This document shows, piece by piece, positions 33,560 to 45,608 of a stretch of DNA of 64,000 bases. Where the stretch lies: positions 40,847 to 104,846 of the forward strand of contig VSDK01023575.1 of NCBI GenBank assembly GCA_009767595.1, written 5' to 3'. The notes under the pieces were generated by a model. The model did no database searches and had not been told where the DNA came from. It worked only from the letters and a program-made list of their open reading frames with translations. The DNA comes from Symbiodinium kawagutii. Lineage: Eukaryota > Sar > Dinophyceae > Suessiales > Symbiodiniaceae. The first letter of the stretch is position 1. Each line of letters begins with the position of its first letter. A program made the translations under genes and the position numbers.

Positions 33560-33680
33560 CTGTATTTATATTGGAACTGGGAGCTCCTCCTGTCCCTATA
33601 ACCAGGACTGCAAGGGTGTGGAGTACAATGCCGAGACGGGCAGGCGCGTTGTGCGTGACCTCCTCTGTCATGTTTTGAAG
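33560..33680. other. GC-rich candidate exon, strand unclear
   Basis: The plus frame after CATGCTACAG reads GTGSSSCPYNQDCKGVEYNA then ETGRRVVRDLLC, Cys-containing and with coding-like base periodicity. Minus: acceptor GTATTTCTTGTAG at 33681 and donor CAGTCCTG/GTTATA give 26 codons, LQNMTEEVTHNAPARLGIVL then HTLAVL. Confidence 0.35.
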
Positions 33681-35313
33681 CTACAAGAAATACGCTGGAA
33701 CATCGTGCCCATGAAATGGCCATGGGTCAATACCACGTACCTCAGCTGTGAACATCCCGTGAATGATTTTAAACTAGTCTTTGTTGGGATGTTCAACACT
33801 TTTTTGGAAGGTTCATATCAACCCCAAACCATAGTTAAGCATCCAGTTTTGTAAGCTTCATGACTGGTCCATAAAGTTTGACCCAGCCTAACGTGAAATA
33901 TTGAAAGATGTACCAAGTACATGACTTGATTGATTTGGCCCAGATAGTCAGACTCCAACCAACTGTGATGCAGTGATGCTGGTGTTTGAGTGGTCCTGTT
34001 TATCCAATTGCAGGCAATTGTCCTCATGATTTCTGGTGAAACTATCTATGAATATATCTGGGGAGTCTGCGAGTATTGCGTCCGGGCGAAGCACCATGAT
34101 TTTTTCGAACGCTTGTCTTTGAAGCAGTTGGCCATTCAAAGCAGTTGTTGTTCGATCTCAAGATCTGTGAGTTGCTTGTCCTTGCAGATCATAAAACATA
34201 TTCCATGTATTACATTCATAAGTCATGTTTGTGCAACAATTCCTTTCGGGCGTACAAACCTGGTACCTAGTCTATGTGGTCATTCTCTCTGAGAATGGCG
34301 CAGTCCATCTTCAGGTGCGAAGTTTGGACGCAGCCCATCTTCTCCCATCGTAGTTGCATCACGGGCAAGAACTGTCCAGAGGCACGGGAATCGATTATTT
34401 GGCGCCACCCTTGTCACGCCTCCATCCCTGCAGATTGCTGGCAAAATTGACCTTGCAATCCTTGGTTCCATGGTGAAGCAACAAAACACTGAGTAACTTC
34501 ATGAGAGAACCTTCTTATGAAGTGGGATAGTTGAATTTGGGATGCCGATAATGATATAGTTACAATAATTTCCAAGATGTTGCAAATCTATATCAAGTCT
34601 TGCGAGCTGCTTTCAACTACCGGGCTGGGAGGTTGTCAATCTTGGCAGTTTGCCACCATGGGGACGGAGTAGCTGGCAGCTGCACGATCCAAGATGGCTG
34701 CATGTGCTGCGGCTATCCGTTGCATTTGACCAAACAAGTTGGTGATGTACCTGGTACATCCTGGTACCTTCTAGAACACCTGTACAGCTATTCTCTTTGG
34801 TGTTCTTTTCAGCATGCACTTTGACCCATTCAGTTTGGGTTTTTATTCTTCTAATCACGACCTTCCAACCAATATTTGTCAACTATTTGTTAATATTTGT
34901 TCGCACATCTGAGTGATTTGATAGCTCGGCTGCCCTAGCTCGCCCTTGCTGCTAGCCATTTGAGATTTGCTTGTCTACAAGGGGCGTGGTCACGACAAGG
35001 CAACGAACAAGACCCAGGCCGCCCAGGCCTCAAGTCTTCCAAGGGCGCGCTCAAGAGCACCAGCTTGGGTCGCCGTATTTGTTGAGCCCAAATCATTAAC
35101 ACCTCAACTTGGTCAATCCAGTTTTTTTCAAGGTGGCTTGATGGTTACACTGCTAACCTGGCGAAATCTACAGCTCTGAATCGACCATGCTGATCAAACA
35201 CTAAGAACCAGCTGGATCAACGACTGAACAACAAAAAATCAGCCTACCAACCAACGAAACAAATTGATCAACCACCAACCCAGCATATCATCAAGGCACA
35301 TCATATCATCCAC

Positions 35314-35439
35314 GCGTAAAGCGTTGTCGTGGCGCCGCCATGAGCAACGTCCTGCTGTCGACGCAACTGGAGCGCACTTGGGCTGTGGAGCCGCCGCGCA
35401 CCGCGAAGAGCATCTTTCATAAGTCCACGCGCACAGGCG
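35314..35439 (-). CDS. Candidate Cys-rich exon
   Basis: The minus strand after GAAAACTCCCAG is open for exactly 42 codons to TTTACGC/GTGGAT. It reads RLCAWTYERCSSRCAAAPQP and KCAPVASTAGRCSWRRHDNA, with Cys at 3, 10, 14, 22 and 32, which suggests a small disulphide-bonded extracellular module. Plus frames are open too (SNVLLSTQLERTWAVEPPRT). No domain is assigned. Confidence 0.35.
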
Positions 35440-35504
35440 CTGGGAGTTTTCAAAGCCATTGGGAGCCACAACAGTTATGGATGGTTTACTAATGATTTAG
35501 ATAT

Positions 35505-35622
35505 GGGGGTCTGAGAATTGAGGACCCCGAAATGGATGCTTTGCTACTATGATGATTTATACCATGTTATACTGGACCAGTCACTGGATGATTTTCGGGG
35601 TCTCTCATTTTGAGAAACACCC
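35505..35622. mobile_element. Family A element (copy 16)
   Basis: Left arm decayed (GGGGGTCTGAGAATTGAGGA), core CCCGAAATGGATGCTTTGCT, right arm GGGTCTCTCATTTTGAGAAA then CACC. Confidence 0.7.
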
Positions 35623-35999
35623 TGATGAGATTTGATGAGCTATGAAATTTATACGTTGAATTTCAAGTAACCAACAGAGAAATTGTATGATACATAATTA
35701 ATTAATTTGACAAACAAAACATAGCTGAGCTGAACAACATACGTAGCGGTCAGTTACGTTTTACTTCAGCTTGCGGCAGCCTGTGTTCTACCCCTGGTTG
35801 AGCAATTGATGATTGGCGGTTCTGCCAGCCCGCTTGTTAGCTAAGAATACTGAGTTGTTGATCAATCAATTAGAACAGGAATGGGTAGGTATTACCCCAT
35901 GCTTTCAGTTACTGTGAAATCGTAAGTCACCCGCTGGTTTCTAATTACCATTGATGTAACTGAACTGGCATCATAGGGTTATTTATCACAATGGGCTGA

Positions 36000-36680
36000 A
36001 TGCCGAACCGCTCTATTGACATCAAGCCAAGAAGTTCTTTTCCAAGAAGACTCCTTCACCTTGATTATTACCTTTAGTGGTGGAAATGTGAAAATGATTG
36101 AGAGGTGTTTATAGCGGCTTGAAAAGGTTTCAGCCTGAACGAGGATGTCTAGAGAAATGATAGATGATGATTCAACAATTCAAAAACGATTGCTTCTGGA
36201 CTGGATAATTGACAATAACAGCTATGCTTACTAGAAGCTAGTGGCCGAGCAACGCTGAACTGGGAGACCTTGTTTCCAAAGAGATAGTATCATAGCTCAT
36301 GGCGGAAGAACGAACAATAGTCAACAAGATTATCCATGGGATTCGACGGGTATGAATATTATGATTCATACCTATTGAACAAACCCATCATCGTCTATAT
36401 CATGTTTAATAGCCAACAGGTGCCATGTTTGACAAAACATAGACAATCTATATATTGATATATTGCAGTTAGTGTTAACCATTCTACTGGATAGTGTTGT
36501 TGTTGGTCATTGAGTATTGTTGTGAATTAATGATTAGCAATGATAAGACAGATGATACAATCGTTTGCTGCTTATCATTTTTGACTGTCAATTACCATAG
36601 ATCCGTAATGATGACTAATAATAATTGATGCTTATCCATGCTATGGATTTTTGCAGCATTGCTGATTGCCACGGATAAAG
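36000..36680. other. Spacer, no gene recognised
   Basis: AT-leaning sequence with words such as GATGATTCAACAATT and AATAATTGATG; nothing assignable. Confidence 0.5.
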
Positions 36681-36688
36681 AATCAGAT

Positions 36689-36873
36689 GGTTGTTTCTTA
36701 AACTGTGGGTACCCCCAAATGACCCAACATCAATCATCTATATGGAAATAAACATGGTATATAATGGTTCGAACCGCCCAATATTTACATATATTTACCA
36801 TGTGAAGATCATCAATCACTACCAACCACTATCAACCAACCATAGCTCTGGGGGCTCCCAGTGGCTTTACCTC
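36689..36873. mobile_element. Enlarged family A element (copy 17)
   Basis: Left arm GGTTGTTTCTTAAACTGTGG, core CCCCCAAATGACCC, right arm GGGGGCTCCCAGTGGCTTTA then CCTCC. The body is expanded to about 185 bases with TTTACATATATTTAC. Confidence 0.7.
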
Positions 36874-36953
36874 CGCGTGCTGATCATGCTGTGGAGGCAC
36901 CTTCCTCCGCCCGGCCACTGCGCCAGAGTTCACTCGTACCTGGGCACAGTGCG
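36871..36953 (-). CDS. Candidate exon abutting family A copy 17
   Basis: The minus strand after CAAAGCGTTCAG reads HCAQVRVNSGAVAGRRKVPP then QHDQHAE, 27 codons, to a consensus donor CGGAG/GTAAAG whose GTAAAG belongs to the element arm. Plus: acceptor GGGGGCTCCCAG and frame WLYLRVLIMLWRHLPPPGHC; another plus frame contains TWAQCAERFGSAVV, faintly like FG-GAP. Confidence 0.35.
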
Positions 36954-37606
36954 CTGAACGCTTTGGGTCGGCGGTCGTCGACTATAACTACAACTGTCGT
37001 TATTACAACAATCTGGAGTAGTATTGTCTCGAGTGGTCCATTAAATGTGACTATGATTGTCAACAATAGTGATAATCATTAGATCATAGTAATAGCAATC
37101 ACCATAATGATAACAATAATGCGGATTTTTTTCACACTACATCACAAAGGGTGTTTGATATTATGATAATTTTGTTATTCACTAGTAGCATCCAATAGCC
37201 CCTATCTCTTCGGTTTCATTGAACTGTGTGACAATGTATGCTTCTGGATTAGGTTACGGAATGACATGCTTGTAAATGTATGGTCGCACACCCATTGCAT
37301 TAAAAGCTCCATCAATCTGTTCATACTTCAGCAAAACCTAGTGATGAACGTTTGTGATGAATAATTCTATTCCAATACAAATAGCAAGTATCAGTATTAC
37401 CATTTATTTTAACGATCGTTCGCCGTTATTGGTGGTACTCATACTAGATACTTGTAGTACCGGTTCAGAGAACAATCCCCGGTTGAACGTAACGACAACC
37501 CATTCTGGTGGAGAAGGGCTCAGAGTTGCTGAGTCAGCTCATCCATTCTCATAGCCAACCACCATCACCGTCATAGCCAACCATTAGTGAAGTGACTGAC
37601 CAACGC

Positions 37607-37722
37607 TCAATCCATCCATCCATCCGTCCGTCCATCCATCCATCCACGCGTCCGTCCGTCCGCGAGTCCGTCCGTCCGTCCATCCATCCGTCCATCCACC
37701 GTCCACCATGGTGAGCCTTAGG
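37607..37722. repeat. (CCAT/CCGT)n tetranucleotide array
   Basis: Units CATC, CGTC and CGAG alternate in blocks, for example CCATCCATCCATCCGTCCGT. Confidence 0.95.
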
Positions 37723-37729
37723 CTGTTTT

Positions 37730-38720
37730 TCCCTCTGCTGTACATATTGTTCATCTCAGACTGACCGAGGCTACACTGAAGTTTACACTGGAAGTTGTTT
37801 ACCAGATACTAGCTGGGGTAACTAACCATGGTTACAGGTAGCTTATAACCCAATAACCATTCCGTATACCTTTGCCTTGACAAGCTACCTTGTACCCCCA
37901 TCATCACGCTTATTAGTCACCATAAACCAGCTAACAATTAGCTATCACTGGCAATAATCCGCCATTAGTTATCCACCAACCCAACCACACCATCAAATCC
38001 CATCATTAGTCATTAGTCACCATTAGTCGACCATTAATCGTCATTGGTTGTAATCATTAGTCATTAATCAACAATGAATCTACCAATGGCTAACAATCTA
38101 ATGATAATCTAATGATAGCATGGGGTTCATTGTAATCCCCTTCCCCATTGCCCATAATCGAATGATTATAACTATTTTCCAAGAAGAATCGTTGTTCATC
38201 CCCTTCCTTTGGATTATCATCCAATCCCAATGATTCCCTTGGATTATCAACAATGATAAGTGGATATTGTTTATCATTAATAATGATATCCCCTACTTAG
38301 TCATTAACCACCATCCAATCCCTTTACCATATAAGGGGATAATGATATAATAATCAACCAATGGGGATATTGTCTATCATTAATCACTATCATTATCCCC
38401 TTATAGTAATCATTATCATTAATCATCAATCATTATAGTAATAATAATATTATCAACAGTGATATCATATTAGTCTTAGAATACATTATCATTAATCATT
38501 ATTGTTATCAATCACCATTATTATAACTTGTATGAACAATGATTGGTTAGTTATAACCATGGGATGATTATAATCTGACTAATGGTTAACTATTAGTTAT
38601 CCATTAGTTAACCATTAGTCATTTAATCAAGCAGTTATGGATGATATCGCCTTATCATGTTAACCGTTATCCATTAGTTAACCCTTATCATCATTTTATC
38701 ATCCAATCCCTTTCCCCTTC
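37730..38720. other. Degenerate ATTAATCATTATC-type spacer
   Basis: Long low-complexity stretch of CATTAGTCATTA, GATAATGATATA and AACCATTAGTTA words. No gene. Confidence 0.65.
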
Positions 38721-38739
38721 CCGTTCGACCCACCGAGGC

Positions 38740-38868
38740 TTCGATCCCGTTCCCGGTTTGCCGAACCTCGTCCAGGGCGTCCCCGCCTCTCCGCGCAGCA
38801 CGCGCTTAGTGCCGCACGCACACAGGCGCCGGCGCACCAGCAACGTGCAGGGCTGCTGGTGAAAGGTG
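38740..38868. other. GC-rich candidate exon, strand unclear
   Basis: One of the most GC-rich islands. Plus: strong donor GTGAAAG/GTGAGT at 38867, frame SAQHALSAARTQAPAHQQRA. Minus: acceptor TCACCTTTCACCAG and donor GACGAG/GTTCGG (38767-38855), frame QPCTLLVRRRLCACGTKRVL. The plus donor is the better single signal. Confidence 0.35.
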
Positions 38869-39609
38869 AGTCGAAATGGAGACATATCATGGTTGAAGTG
38901 GTTAGTTTATGGTGATTTATGATGATTTTATGTTGATTTATGGCGATGTTATGGTGATTTGTGTTGATTGATGTTGATTTCTGGTGATTTTTAGCAGGAT
39001 TCAGGATCCGTAATTATGGATTGATGTGTGTTATAATGATAGGTGTTGGAGGATTTAAACAAAGCTTTTGATGAAAGATGGTTAATGATGATGCATAGTG
39101 GCTGGAGTTGGGGAATGACAACGGTCCTGGTTAGCAGTTTAGGGGGCCCATCAATAACCCACTGGCGTCAACACATTATGCTTTTATTGTGATCAGTCAT
39201 TGACCAACATCAACCATTTTAGTCCATCCTTGACCGTCATGCACCATGATGAACAGATAAAAGTCATTACCAATCGCCATCAGCAAGTAGCAACCAGCAC
39301 TAACAAATCATTGGCAACAATGACCAAATACCTTCTACAAAAGTAATTGGACCACTAAGGAGCAATCATCATTCACCACCATCCGTTGTCAAGCACCATT
39401 GACCATCATTGCATAGGCAGAAAGTAAGCATCAATGCACCATGAGTAACCGTCAATGAACAATCCGATTTGCCCAATTTCCCCATAAGAAACTGGATGGC
39501 TAGCTCATTCACCATGATTTACCATCATTGCCAATCCCGGTTGACCAGGAACCATTTGCCACCATCATTAACCATCATTAACCACAAACCATCCTAGTTA
39601 AGCAGGAAT

Positions 39610-39614
39610 CCAAC

Positions 39615-39665
<51 letters not shown>

Positions 39666-39778
39666 TTAACCATCATCATTTAACCATCATTATCGTTTAA
39701 CCATCATCATTTAACCATCATTATCATTTAACCATCATTATCATTTAACCATCATTATCATTCAGGATCATTAAGCAT
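39610..39778. repeat. (ATC)n then ATTTAACCATCATTATC repeats
   Basis: About 17 perfect CAT units (39612-39664) are followed by five or six copies of a 15-18 bp unit TTTAACCATCATTATCA. Confidence 0.95.
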
Positions 39779-39821
39779 CCCTAGCGACCATCCACCATCC
39801 ACTCATCGACGCTCAGGATGC

Positions 39822-39930
39822 CTTCCATTCCCGTGAGGGGCGCCACTGCTGCTGGGCCCTGGGCCGAATGCATCGGTCTGCCACTGCGGAAGGGAGTGCC
39901 GAGGCATTGGGAATTCAGGGCGAACCAGGG
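39822..39930 (-). CDS. Candidate exon beside family C copy 4
   Basis: The minus strand after CCCACATCTGAG reads LVRPEFPMPRHSLPQWQTDA then FGPGPSSSGAPHGNG to an AG/GC-type donor (GGAAG/GCATCC). GC-rich. Plus frames are open as well (SIPVRGATAAGPWAECIGLP). No family recognised. Confidence 0.3.
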
Positions 39931-39969
39931 CTCAGATGTGGGGAGTTGGGTCATGACTACAACTATTCT

Positions 39970-40068
39970 GGCTGGTGGTTTTAGACGTTTTTTTTGGCCA
40001 TAGTATCAAGAAATGGTTGGTTGGTTGGTTGACCAATACTATTTCACGGGTTTCAAGCCACCAACCAC
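39970..40068. mobile_element. Family C element (copy 4)
   Basis: Left arm CTGGTGGTTTTAGACG, core AATGGTTGGTTGGTTGGTTG, right arm GGGTTTCAAGCCACCAACCA. Confidence 0.7.
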
Positions 40069-40299
40069 GCAACTAAAGGTGAATTGTATATGGCCGTGGT
40101 TAACCAACAATCATAGGATACCGAGCAACAATAACGCTTGATCAAAGGCTAATTGATGATCAAAATAAGGGTTGATGATAGGTGATAGTGAACAATATTT
40201 GACTATTCTTGTATGCCAGTTGGCATAGTAATTTATCAGTATGATCAGAGTTTTATTGTGTTGTTTGTAGTGCTCATTGTACATTATTTTGCTTGTATT

Positions 40300-40333
40300 G
40301 TTTTGTTTCTGTTTCTGTTTCTGTTTCTGTTTC

Positions 40334-40396
<63 letters not shown>

Positions 40397-40412
40397 CGTT
40401 GTCGTTGTCGTT
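40300..40412. repeat. (TTTCTG)n followed by (TTG)n
   Basis: About four or five TTTCTG units, then about 20 TTG units, then TCGTTG. The open frames across it are artefacts of the repeat. Confidence 0.95.
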
Positions 40413-40550
40413 GTTTTTGTTGTGGTGGTGCTGGCAGTGGTTGTTTTCATCGTTGCTTCGTGGTTGGGACATTGTTGTGCTTGCAGTGGTGTCAAGCGCT
40501 GCTCGCATCTCAGGTTTGGCCAAGACACGGAACGGAAAATTCGTTGATGT

Positions 40551-40606
40551 TTAGGCGCCTTCCTTACGTGCCGTGCTGCCTGGTGCCGATGTCGGCAGGT
40601 GAGTCG
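40551..40606 (+). other. Candidate micro-exon with consensus donor
   Basis: A GC-rich stretch between TTGATGTTTAG and TCGGCAG/GTGAGT. The donor is a full consensus. The frame is uncertain (APSLRAVLPGADVGR is one option). Confidence 0.3.
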
Positions 40607-40619
40607 GTTGGGCAGATAT

Positions 40620-41830
40620 GCTTGGGATGCACTGATCCAACCATTTCAGCCGATCAAAAAGACGGTTCCAAAGGTTACCCGTGACTCGGAAATCCCATGT
40701 GCAATGTGATGATGAGAAACAGCTTTTATTTGCGCAATTCATTCCAAGGGCTTGCGCATATTTTTCTACTCATCCATAGTTAGCCGTGAACGAGATGGTT
40801 CCGCCTGACCGAACGAGATCTGTTTATCTTGGTTCCTTATATCAATCACTTCTCTATATGAGGTATAATTGAGCAAGATACCCCAAAATGACGTCATCCA
40901 GTCCTAATTATGTTTAAACTGAACGAGGCCAGCTCCGCCCTTCAAAGTAGGGTCAAGAGAGTTTGCACGAAAAAAAGCAGCCTCTCATATGAATTCATAT
41001 GGGGTTGTACTAGAATATACTGAAGGTAAGGGTTTATGATGATCCACGGTAGCAATCCATGTGACCAACCAAGGATTAGATGAACGACGTGTAATATTTG
41101 TTCATGACTCATGCAGCGTCATGTTGATCATCGTAGAAGAAGGTCAAAGGGCCGTGCAGGTGGATCTGTTCAGTCATAGGTCCCAACTGTAGTGAATAAT
41201 AGTAATGTTTTGGGACAATAGTTGATTATACGAATAATAGGTATATTTACTATTATACAATAATAGTGCAGTATTGTTTTGGGACTGACTTTGGTCCCGA
41301 TAATGTTTTGGTGACAGTACTGATTATTGGTGGTACAATTTTTGAGGAGGTTGTGGGCAGAATAGTCCATTGTTACCATCATACCTGATACTGATTAGAA
41401 TGGATTTATCATGGTTGTGAGCGCAAGACCTCAAGATTTCGTTTCGAGTTTGTTACCATCACAGGCCATCCATGAAAATGCCAGCATGAACCAGTTTCAC
41501 TGGGGGTACCCGAAGTCACCCAGGGGACGCAGGACGCCATGCGCAAAAACAACAACCAGTTTTCAGGGGCACCCTCGGGTGACCTAACCCAGCAATGGAA
41601 AATCAACCATTCGTAGATGGTTTCCCATGGTTTCATTAAAAGACATGGCGAGAATCATTTTCCAGGTTAGTGGTAGTTATACACTGTGATTTCTTCAGTT
41701 TGATTTTTTCCTCGGCATTGAACACCTGCTTGTCAACATGATCCCACCATGGAGAGGCTGTTTTGCCAACACTGAAACAAGGTGAGGCCACCCAGTCATA
41801 AGTTGGTTTATAAGCCATTTTGATACACTT
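40620..41830. other. Spacer, no gene recognised
   Basis: AT-leaning. Contains a minus frame at 41636-41841 that continues the frame beyond family A copy 18 (KPTYDWVASPCFSVGKTASP); see that entry. Confidence 0.4.
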
Positions 41831-41834
41831 ATAT

Positions 41835-41936
41835 GGTTGTTTCTTAAACTGGGGGACCCTCAAAATGGTTGGTTTATTTTCATAAATCATTATAGCTGGA
41901 TGATTTGGGGGGTCCCCTATGACTTGAGAAACCACC
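41835..41936. mobile_element. Family A element (copy 18), intron-like
   Basis: Left arm GGTTGTTTCTTAAACTGGGG, core AAAATGGTTGGTTTATTTTC then GGATGATTTGGGG, right arm CCCCTATGACTTGAGAAACC. On minus, removing 41843-41932 (90 bases) joins FWIVLVDRV to KQPYKCIKMAYKPTYDWVAS, which stays open to a stop at 41636. Confidence 0.85.
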
Positions 41937-42012
41937 CTATCTACCAGAACTATCCAGAACTGGTAGTTACCCAAACTATAAACCACCTTAGCTAGCTAGC
42001 CCCACCTTGTAG

Positions 42013-42360
42013 GTGCAAAGTTACACAACGTGTGCGCGAGTCGGAATGTTCGACTGGCCCTTCGAACACATTCATGTGGACCAGTGGACACCAAGAGAGG
42101 CACTTGGTAGCAGCCACCAAGAAGATGGTTTCGCAAGTGGCACCCTCTATACCCTCGCAAAAGATATGCTGTTCGTGTTGAAATCCCAGCTATGGGCACT
42201 GGTGAAATCCGATCCCCGCGATGGCGGTTTCATGACCTCAGCATACCTCAGCATGCCTCAGCTACCACCTGGAGAGATTTACAGCAGCAATGATTCAAAT
42301 CCTTGTTGGCAAATTGAATCCGGAAGTTCTACAATTTACCTTGCACAGGGTTTTCTATGA
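42013..42360 (+). other. 115-codon plus-strand frame
   Basis: An ATG frame containing VDQWTPREALGSSHQEDGFA and SDPRDGGFMTSAYLSMPQLP. It begins 77 bases after family A copy 18. Protein-like composition, but of a length expected by chance; no family match. Confidence 0.25.
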
Positions 42361-42526
42361 TATCCGGTTTCAGGAACATAAACTTTGTTGAGGAATCAGC
42401 CTGCGGCCAGGAATCCCTTAGAACGACGAGCAGCGCATGAAGGAACAGCCAGGGAAAGCTGGATGGGTCCTGTTGCATCGATGTGAATTAGGGCCCAAGT
42501 TGCACAGTGTTGCGCCAACACACAGA

Positions 42527-42632
42527 TATATATATATATATATATATATCCATATATTGATATATATGTATATATGTATATATATGTATCAATATATATC
42601 CATATATTGATATATATATATATATTTTCTTT
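42527..42632. repeat. Palindromic TA-rich tract
   Basis: TA tract holding two copies of CCATATATTGATATAT (about 42569 and 42599) around TATGTATATATGTATATATA, which makes it largely self-complementary. Confidence 0.85.
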
Positions 42633-42707
42633 ATGTTTGTTTTTTGTATAATAAACATATGACTATGTGTTTGTGAATAATAATGTTATGAGAATTTATG
42701 GATTCAC

Positions 42708-42843
42708 CGAGACAAGAGCCACGCCAGGCTGGGGCGAAGATGTGTCTCATTGCGCTTCTCCGGCTCCGCACGGAGGGAGCACACAGACGACGTCACAGAT
42801 GCAGGCGAGCGACCCCCAAGTGGTGAATATGCAATGCATCTGC
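42708..42843 (-). CDS. Candidate exon, both splice sites good
   Basis: The minus strand between CAGCCCGTCCAG and TTGTCTCG/GTGAAT is open for 44 codons: RCIAYSPLGGRSPASVTSSV, CSLRAEPEKRNETHLRPSLA. Family B copy 6 begins 60 bases upstream. Plus frames are open (GEDVSHCASPAPHGGSTQTT). Not recognised. Confidence 0.35.
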
Positions 42844-42903
42844 CTGGACGGGCTGATATTTTCCAAGGGATTTTCTAGGGTTAACCATGGTTGATAGTGG
42901 TTA

Positions 42904-43144
42904 TATGGCTATGGGTCAATATTAACCAACCATTCAATGGTTGAGTTGGGGCTGGTAAATGATCAACAAGTAGGGAATGATAACTAACAATTCTAGGGGA
43001 TATAGCGACTATGTGGCTATGGGTCAAGCAGTTAAGCAATAACAATGGGGGATAATCACCAACAATTTCATAGGGAAAACAGCCTGGTTAGTGATGGGGG
43101 AACCAGGGGGACGTCTCGGGTGAACCGACCCGGTCGCTCGCCAC
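42904..43144. mobile_element. Composite family B element (copy 6)
   Basis: Same two-part layout as copy 4: TATGGCTATGGGTCAATATT ... ACAATTCTAGGGGATATAGC, then a second TGGCTATGGGTCAAGCAG, then GGGAAAACAGCCTGGTTAGT and a decayed end GTGAACCGACCCGGTCGC. Confidence 0.75.
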
Positions 43145-43198
43145 CTCTTGGGGGATAGTCTTACTTGATATTCTGTTTGCTCAAGGATCACGAAATGG

Positions 43199-43318
43199 AT
43201 ATGGGTATGGGTCAATATGAACCGACCAATATTGAGAGATAATAACCAACAATAATATATAGGGAAAACTATGGTTAACAATGGGGGAACCAGGGGTACA
43301 GGTTTTGACCCATAGCCA
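43199..43318. mobile_element. Family B element (copy 7)
   Basis: Left end ATATGGGTATGGGTCAATAT, inner AACAATAATATATAGGGAAA, right end GGTTTTGACCCATAGCCAAA. Confidence 0.9.
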
Positions 43319-44007
43319 AATGATAAAAGATCATCGCAACTGATATCCCAAAAACGTTCCAAATTAGAGTTCCAGCAAATGTTGTTGTGGGTATGTGCCA
43401 AAAGAGTGGTACTCCCAAAACCAATGGTTTCCACGCTTAAAATGAGCATTTTTTGGTGGGGTATTGGTAACTCTATTGTGGCACATACCCACATGTTGGT
43501 GGTACGAGTTTATACAGTAGATCCAATAGATCAGATAATCCTTAAGATAAGGTTAGCAGATTACTATTAATGAGAACATGAGCTGAGAGATAGTAATACA
43601 TGGTTTAAAGTCCATCTTGGCGGTTCTAAGCCGAAAAAAGTATAATTTCGCAACAGATGATTGATGATCATGTACCAAAATCAATCTTTGACAATTATAC
43701 ATGCAGATATCAGTCACATTGCCTGGGTGAACATCATTCATGAAGAACTCAAGTCGAAATTTCCTGTTTACCTCAGTGCTAGAGGTAAGCATGGTAGCTG
43801 CTTGCTCCTGACCAAGCAGCCTGCTCGCATGATTGCCAAGCATTGACCATCACCAAGCATTGCTATAGCCAGCCATTGCTACTGTTGTTCGTTGAGCGAA
43901 CCGGGCTACTGGTCCCTGTACGCTGGTGTACAGTTATGAAACCAGTGAATTCCAACTAATATGGTTGGTTATTATCCCCCATATAGATGATCAGTTGATA
44001 TATCCAC

Positions 44008-44205
44008 GTTGTTGTGTTGTTATTGTTGTTATTGTTGTTATTGTGATTGTTGTTATTATTGTTGTTATTGTTGTTGCTGTTGTTGTTGTTGTTCTTGTTC
44101 TTGTTCTTGTTCTTGTTCTTGTTCTTGTTCTTGTTCTTGTTCTTGTTGTTGCTATTGTTTTTGTTCTTGTTCTCGATCTTGTTCTTGTTTTCCCCCCGAT
44201 GAACC
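44008..44205. repeat. (TTGTTA)n, (TTG)n and (TTGTTC)n array
   Basis: TTGTTA units change to TTG and then to about 14 TTGTTC units. Open frames through it are homopolymer-like artefacts. Confidence 0.95.
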
Positions 44206-44257
44206 ATGAACCAGCTAGTTTAGTAGCAAAGGTTGGTTAAAGCCTTGACTGTCGCTG

Positions 44258-44345
44258 GACCCCCACCGGACCGCCACTTGACCACCACTGGACCACCACT
44301 TGACCGCCACTTGCCCGCTGCTTGACCGCCACTTGACCTCCACCA
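44258..44345. repeat. 15-bp minisatellite
   Basis: Repeats of GACCGCCACTTGACC-like units. On the minus strand it reads as GGQVAVKWWSS-type repeats. A GC-rich island follows at 44390-44480 (minus: FPGLLAVSMGAPGGRLYCVR). Confidence 0.85.
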
Positions 44346-44579
44346 GCATCATTGATTCTAATGCCAATCCATCTACCAAGCACCTGCGAGGCAACCAATA
44401 GCGAGCTACCGAACCTGCGGACACAATAGAGGCGCCCGCCCGGTGCGCCCATGGAAACAGCAAGCAATCCCGGAAAATCCTGCCATGATGGGTTGGTGGT
44501 TGCTACTGTAGACAAATGCCATTGTTGGTTTGAATGATCCATGGGACTTACTAGGAGATCCATGAACAGTTTATAGATT

Positions 44580-45590
44580 GCACATGTTTGAAGGGAAACA
44601 ACACTGAAAATTGGATTGTGTTGCTATTGGAGATCGCCTATCATTGCTGGTTGTCGATTGGGTCCCAAAACATGTTTACCCCAGGGGAACCAAATTTGAT
44701 GGTGTTCTGATTGCTTGAAATGGTTTTGAAATGCAAAATTTGATGTGGAAGCTGACTGACCATTTTGGGAGCTCATGTTTGAGCCATGCTTTGCTGTTGG
44801 CTATGTTTGCTTGTACAACCAGTTGATACGCATATCGTTAAGACAACTTGGGAAGGATCATGTGATATTACTACTGTTATTATTAATACTGTATTTTTTT
44901 TGGTGTTTGTTCTTGAAGCCGATGGATATGTTTATTTGCCATTACTATCTAAATATATCAATTGTTGTCACTATGGCAAGGTACCACATGGGTAATGCTG
45001 ACACAGAAGCAGTTGACCGTTAGCATGCTTTTCATGGCCCATCAACTGGAACCTACTCTTTGGACACGAGTCAAGATTGACCACTAGTAACCACTGGTTA
45101 GTGACCACTAGTGACCACTAGAAACCACTAGTGAGCACAAGTCTCCTGGGCACCCATTTCGGAGGTTGGGAGACGGCAAACCGGCAACGACTATTCACAC
45201 ATCGCTTGCCCAAATATCCAGTGTGATTGCTCAATAGTATGGTGATCAATGCTCATCAGATCAACTGGGTAAAGGGAGGGTGATATCATGCCCAGTATGC
45301 TCAGAAGTTGGCCAATGTGATGAATCCCTGCATGAGAAATCTGAAATGTGGGATCACACTCCTGGTGTGTTGTACCTTGGTGGTTTGTTAGCATTGCCTC
45401 TCCGATGGAGCCTCGCTCGGAATTTGGCCTTGGTTGAGAATGGGGAGGAAGATGGAGGAAATTATTTATCAGAAATTATGTTTTCATATGGCATGCGGCC
45501 AAAAGTCATGGTCAAAGAATTTATATAAAACGACGTTAATGCCAATGTTGTTGCATGCTTAACAATTTCGTTAAGTGGCGGGCCCCCAGC
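44580..45590. other. Spacer, no gene recognised
   Basis: Contains ACCACTAGTGACCACTAG words at 45075-45140 and otherwise nothing assignable. Confidence 0.45.
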
Positions 45591-45608
45591 TGAATGCAGC
45601 AAAACACC

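Noticed and set aside
36765..36780. GGTTCGAACC as a tRNA T-loop
   Set aside because: It lies in the body of family A copy 17, and no acceptor, D-arm or anticodon stem can be built around it.
37607..37722. Possible telomere-like or CRISPR-like array
   Set aside because: CCAT/CCGT tetranucleotides do not match known telomere units, and there are no spacers between constant repeats, so it is a plain microsatellite.
40277..40684. Long Cys-, Val- or Leu-homopolymer frames
   Set aside because: Direct translations of the (TTTCTG)n and (TTG)n microsatellite. The same applies at 13680-13877 and 43926-44240.
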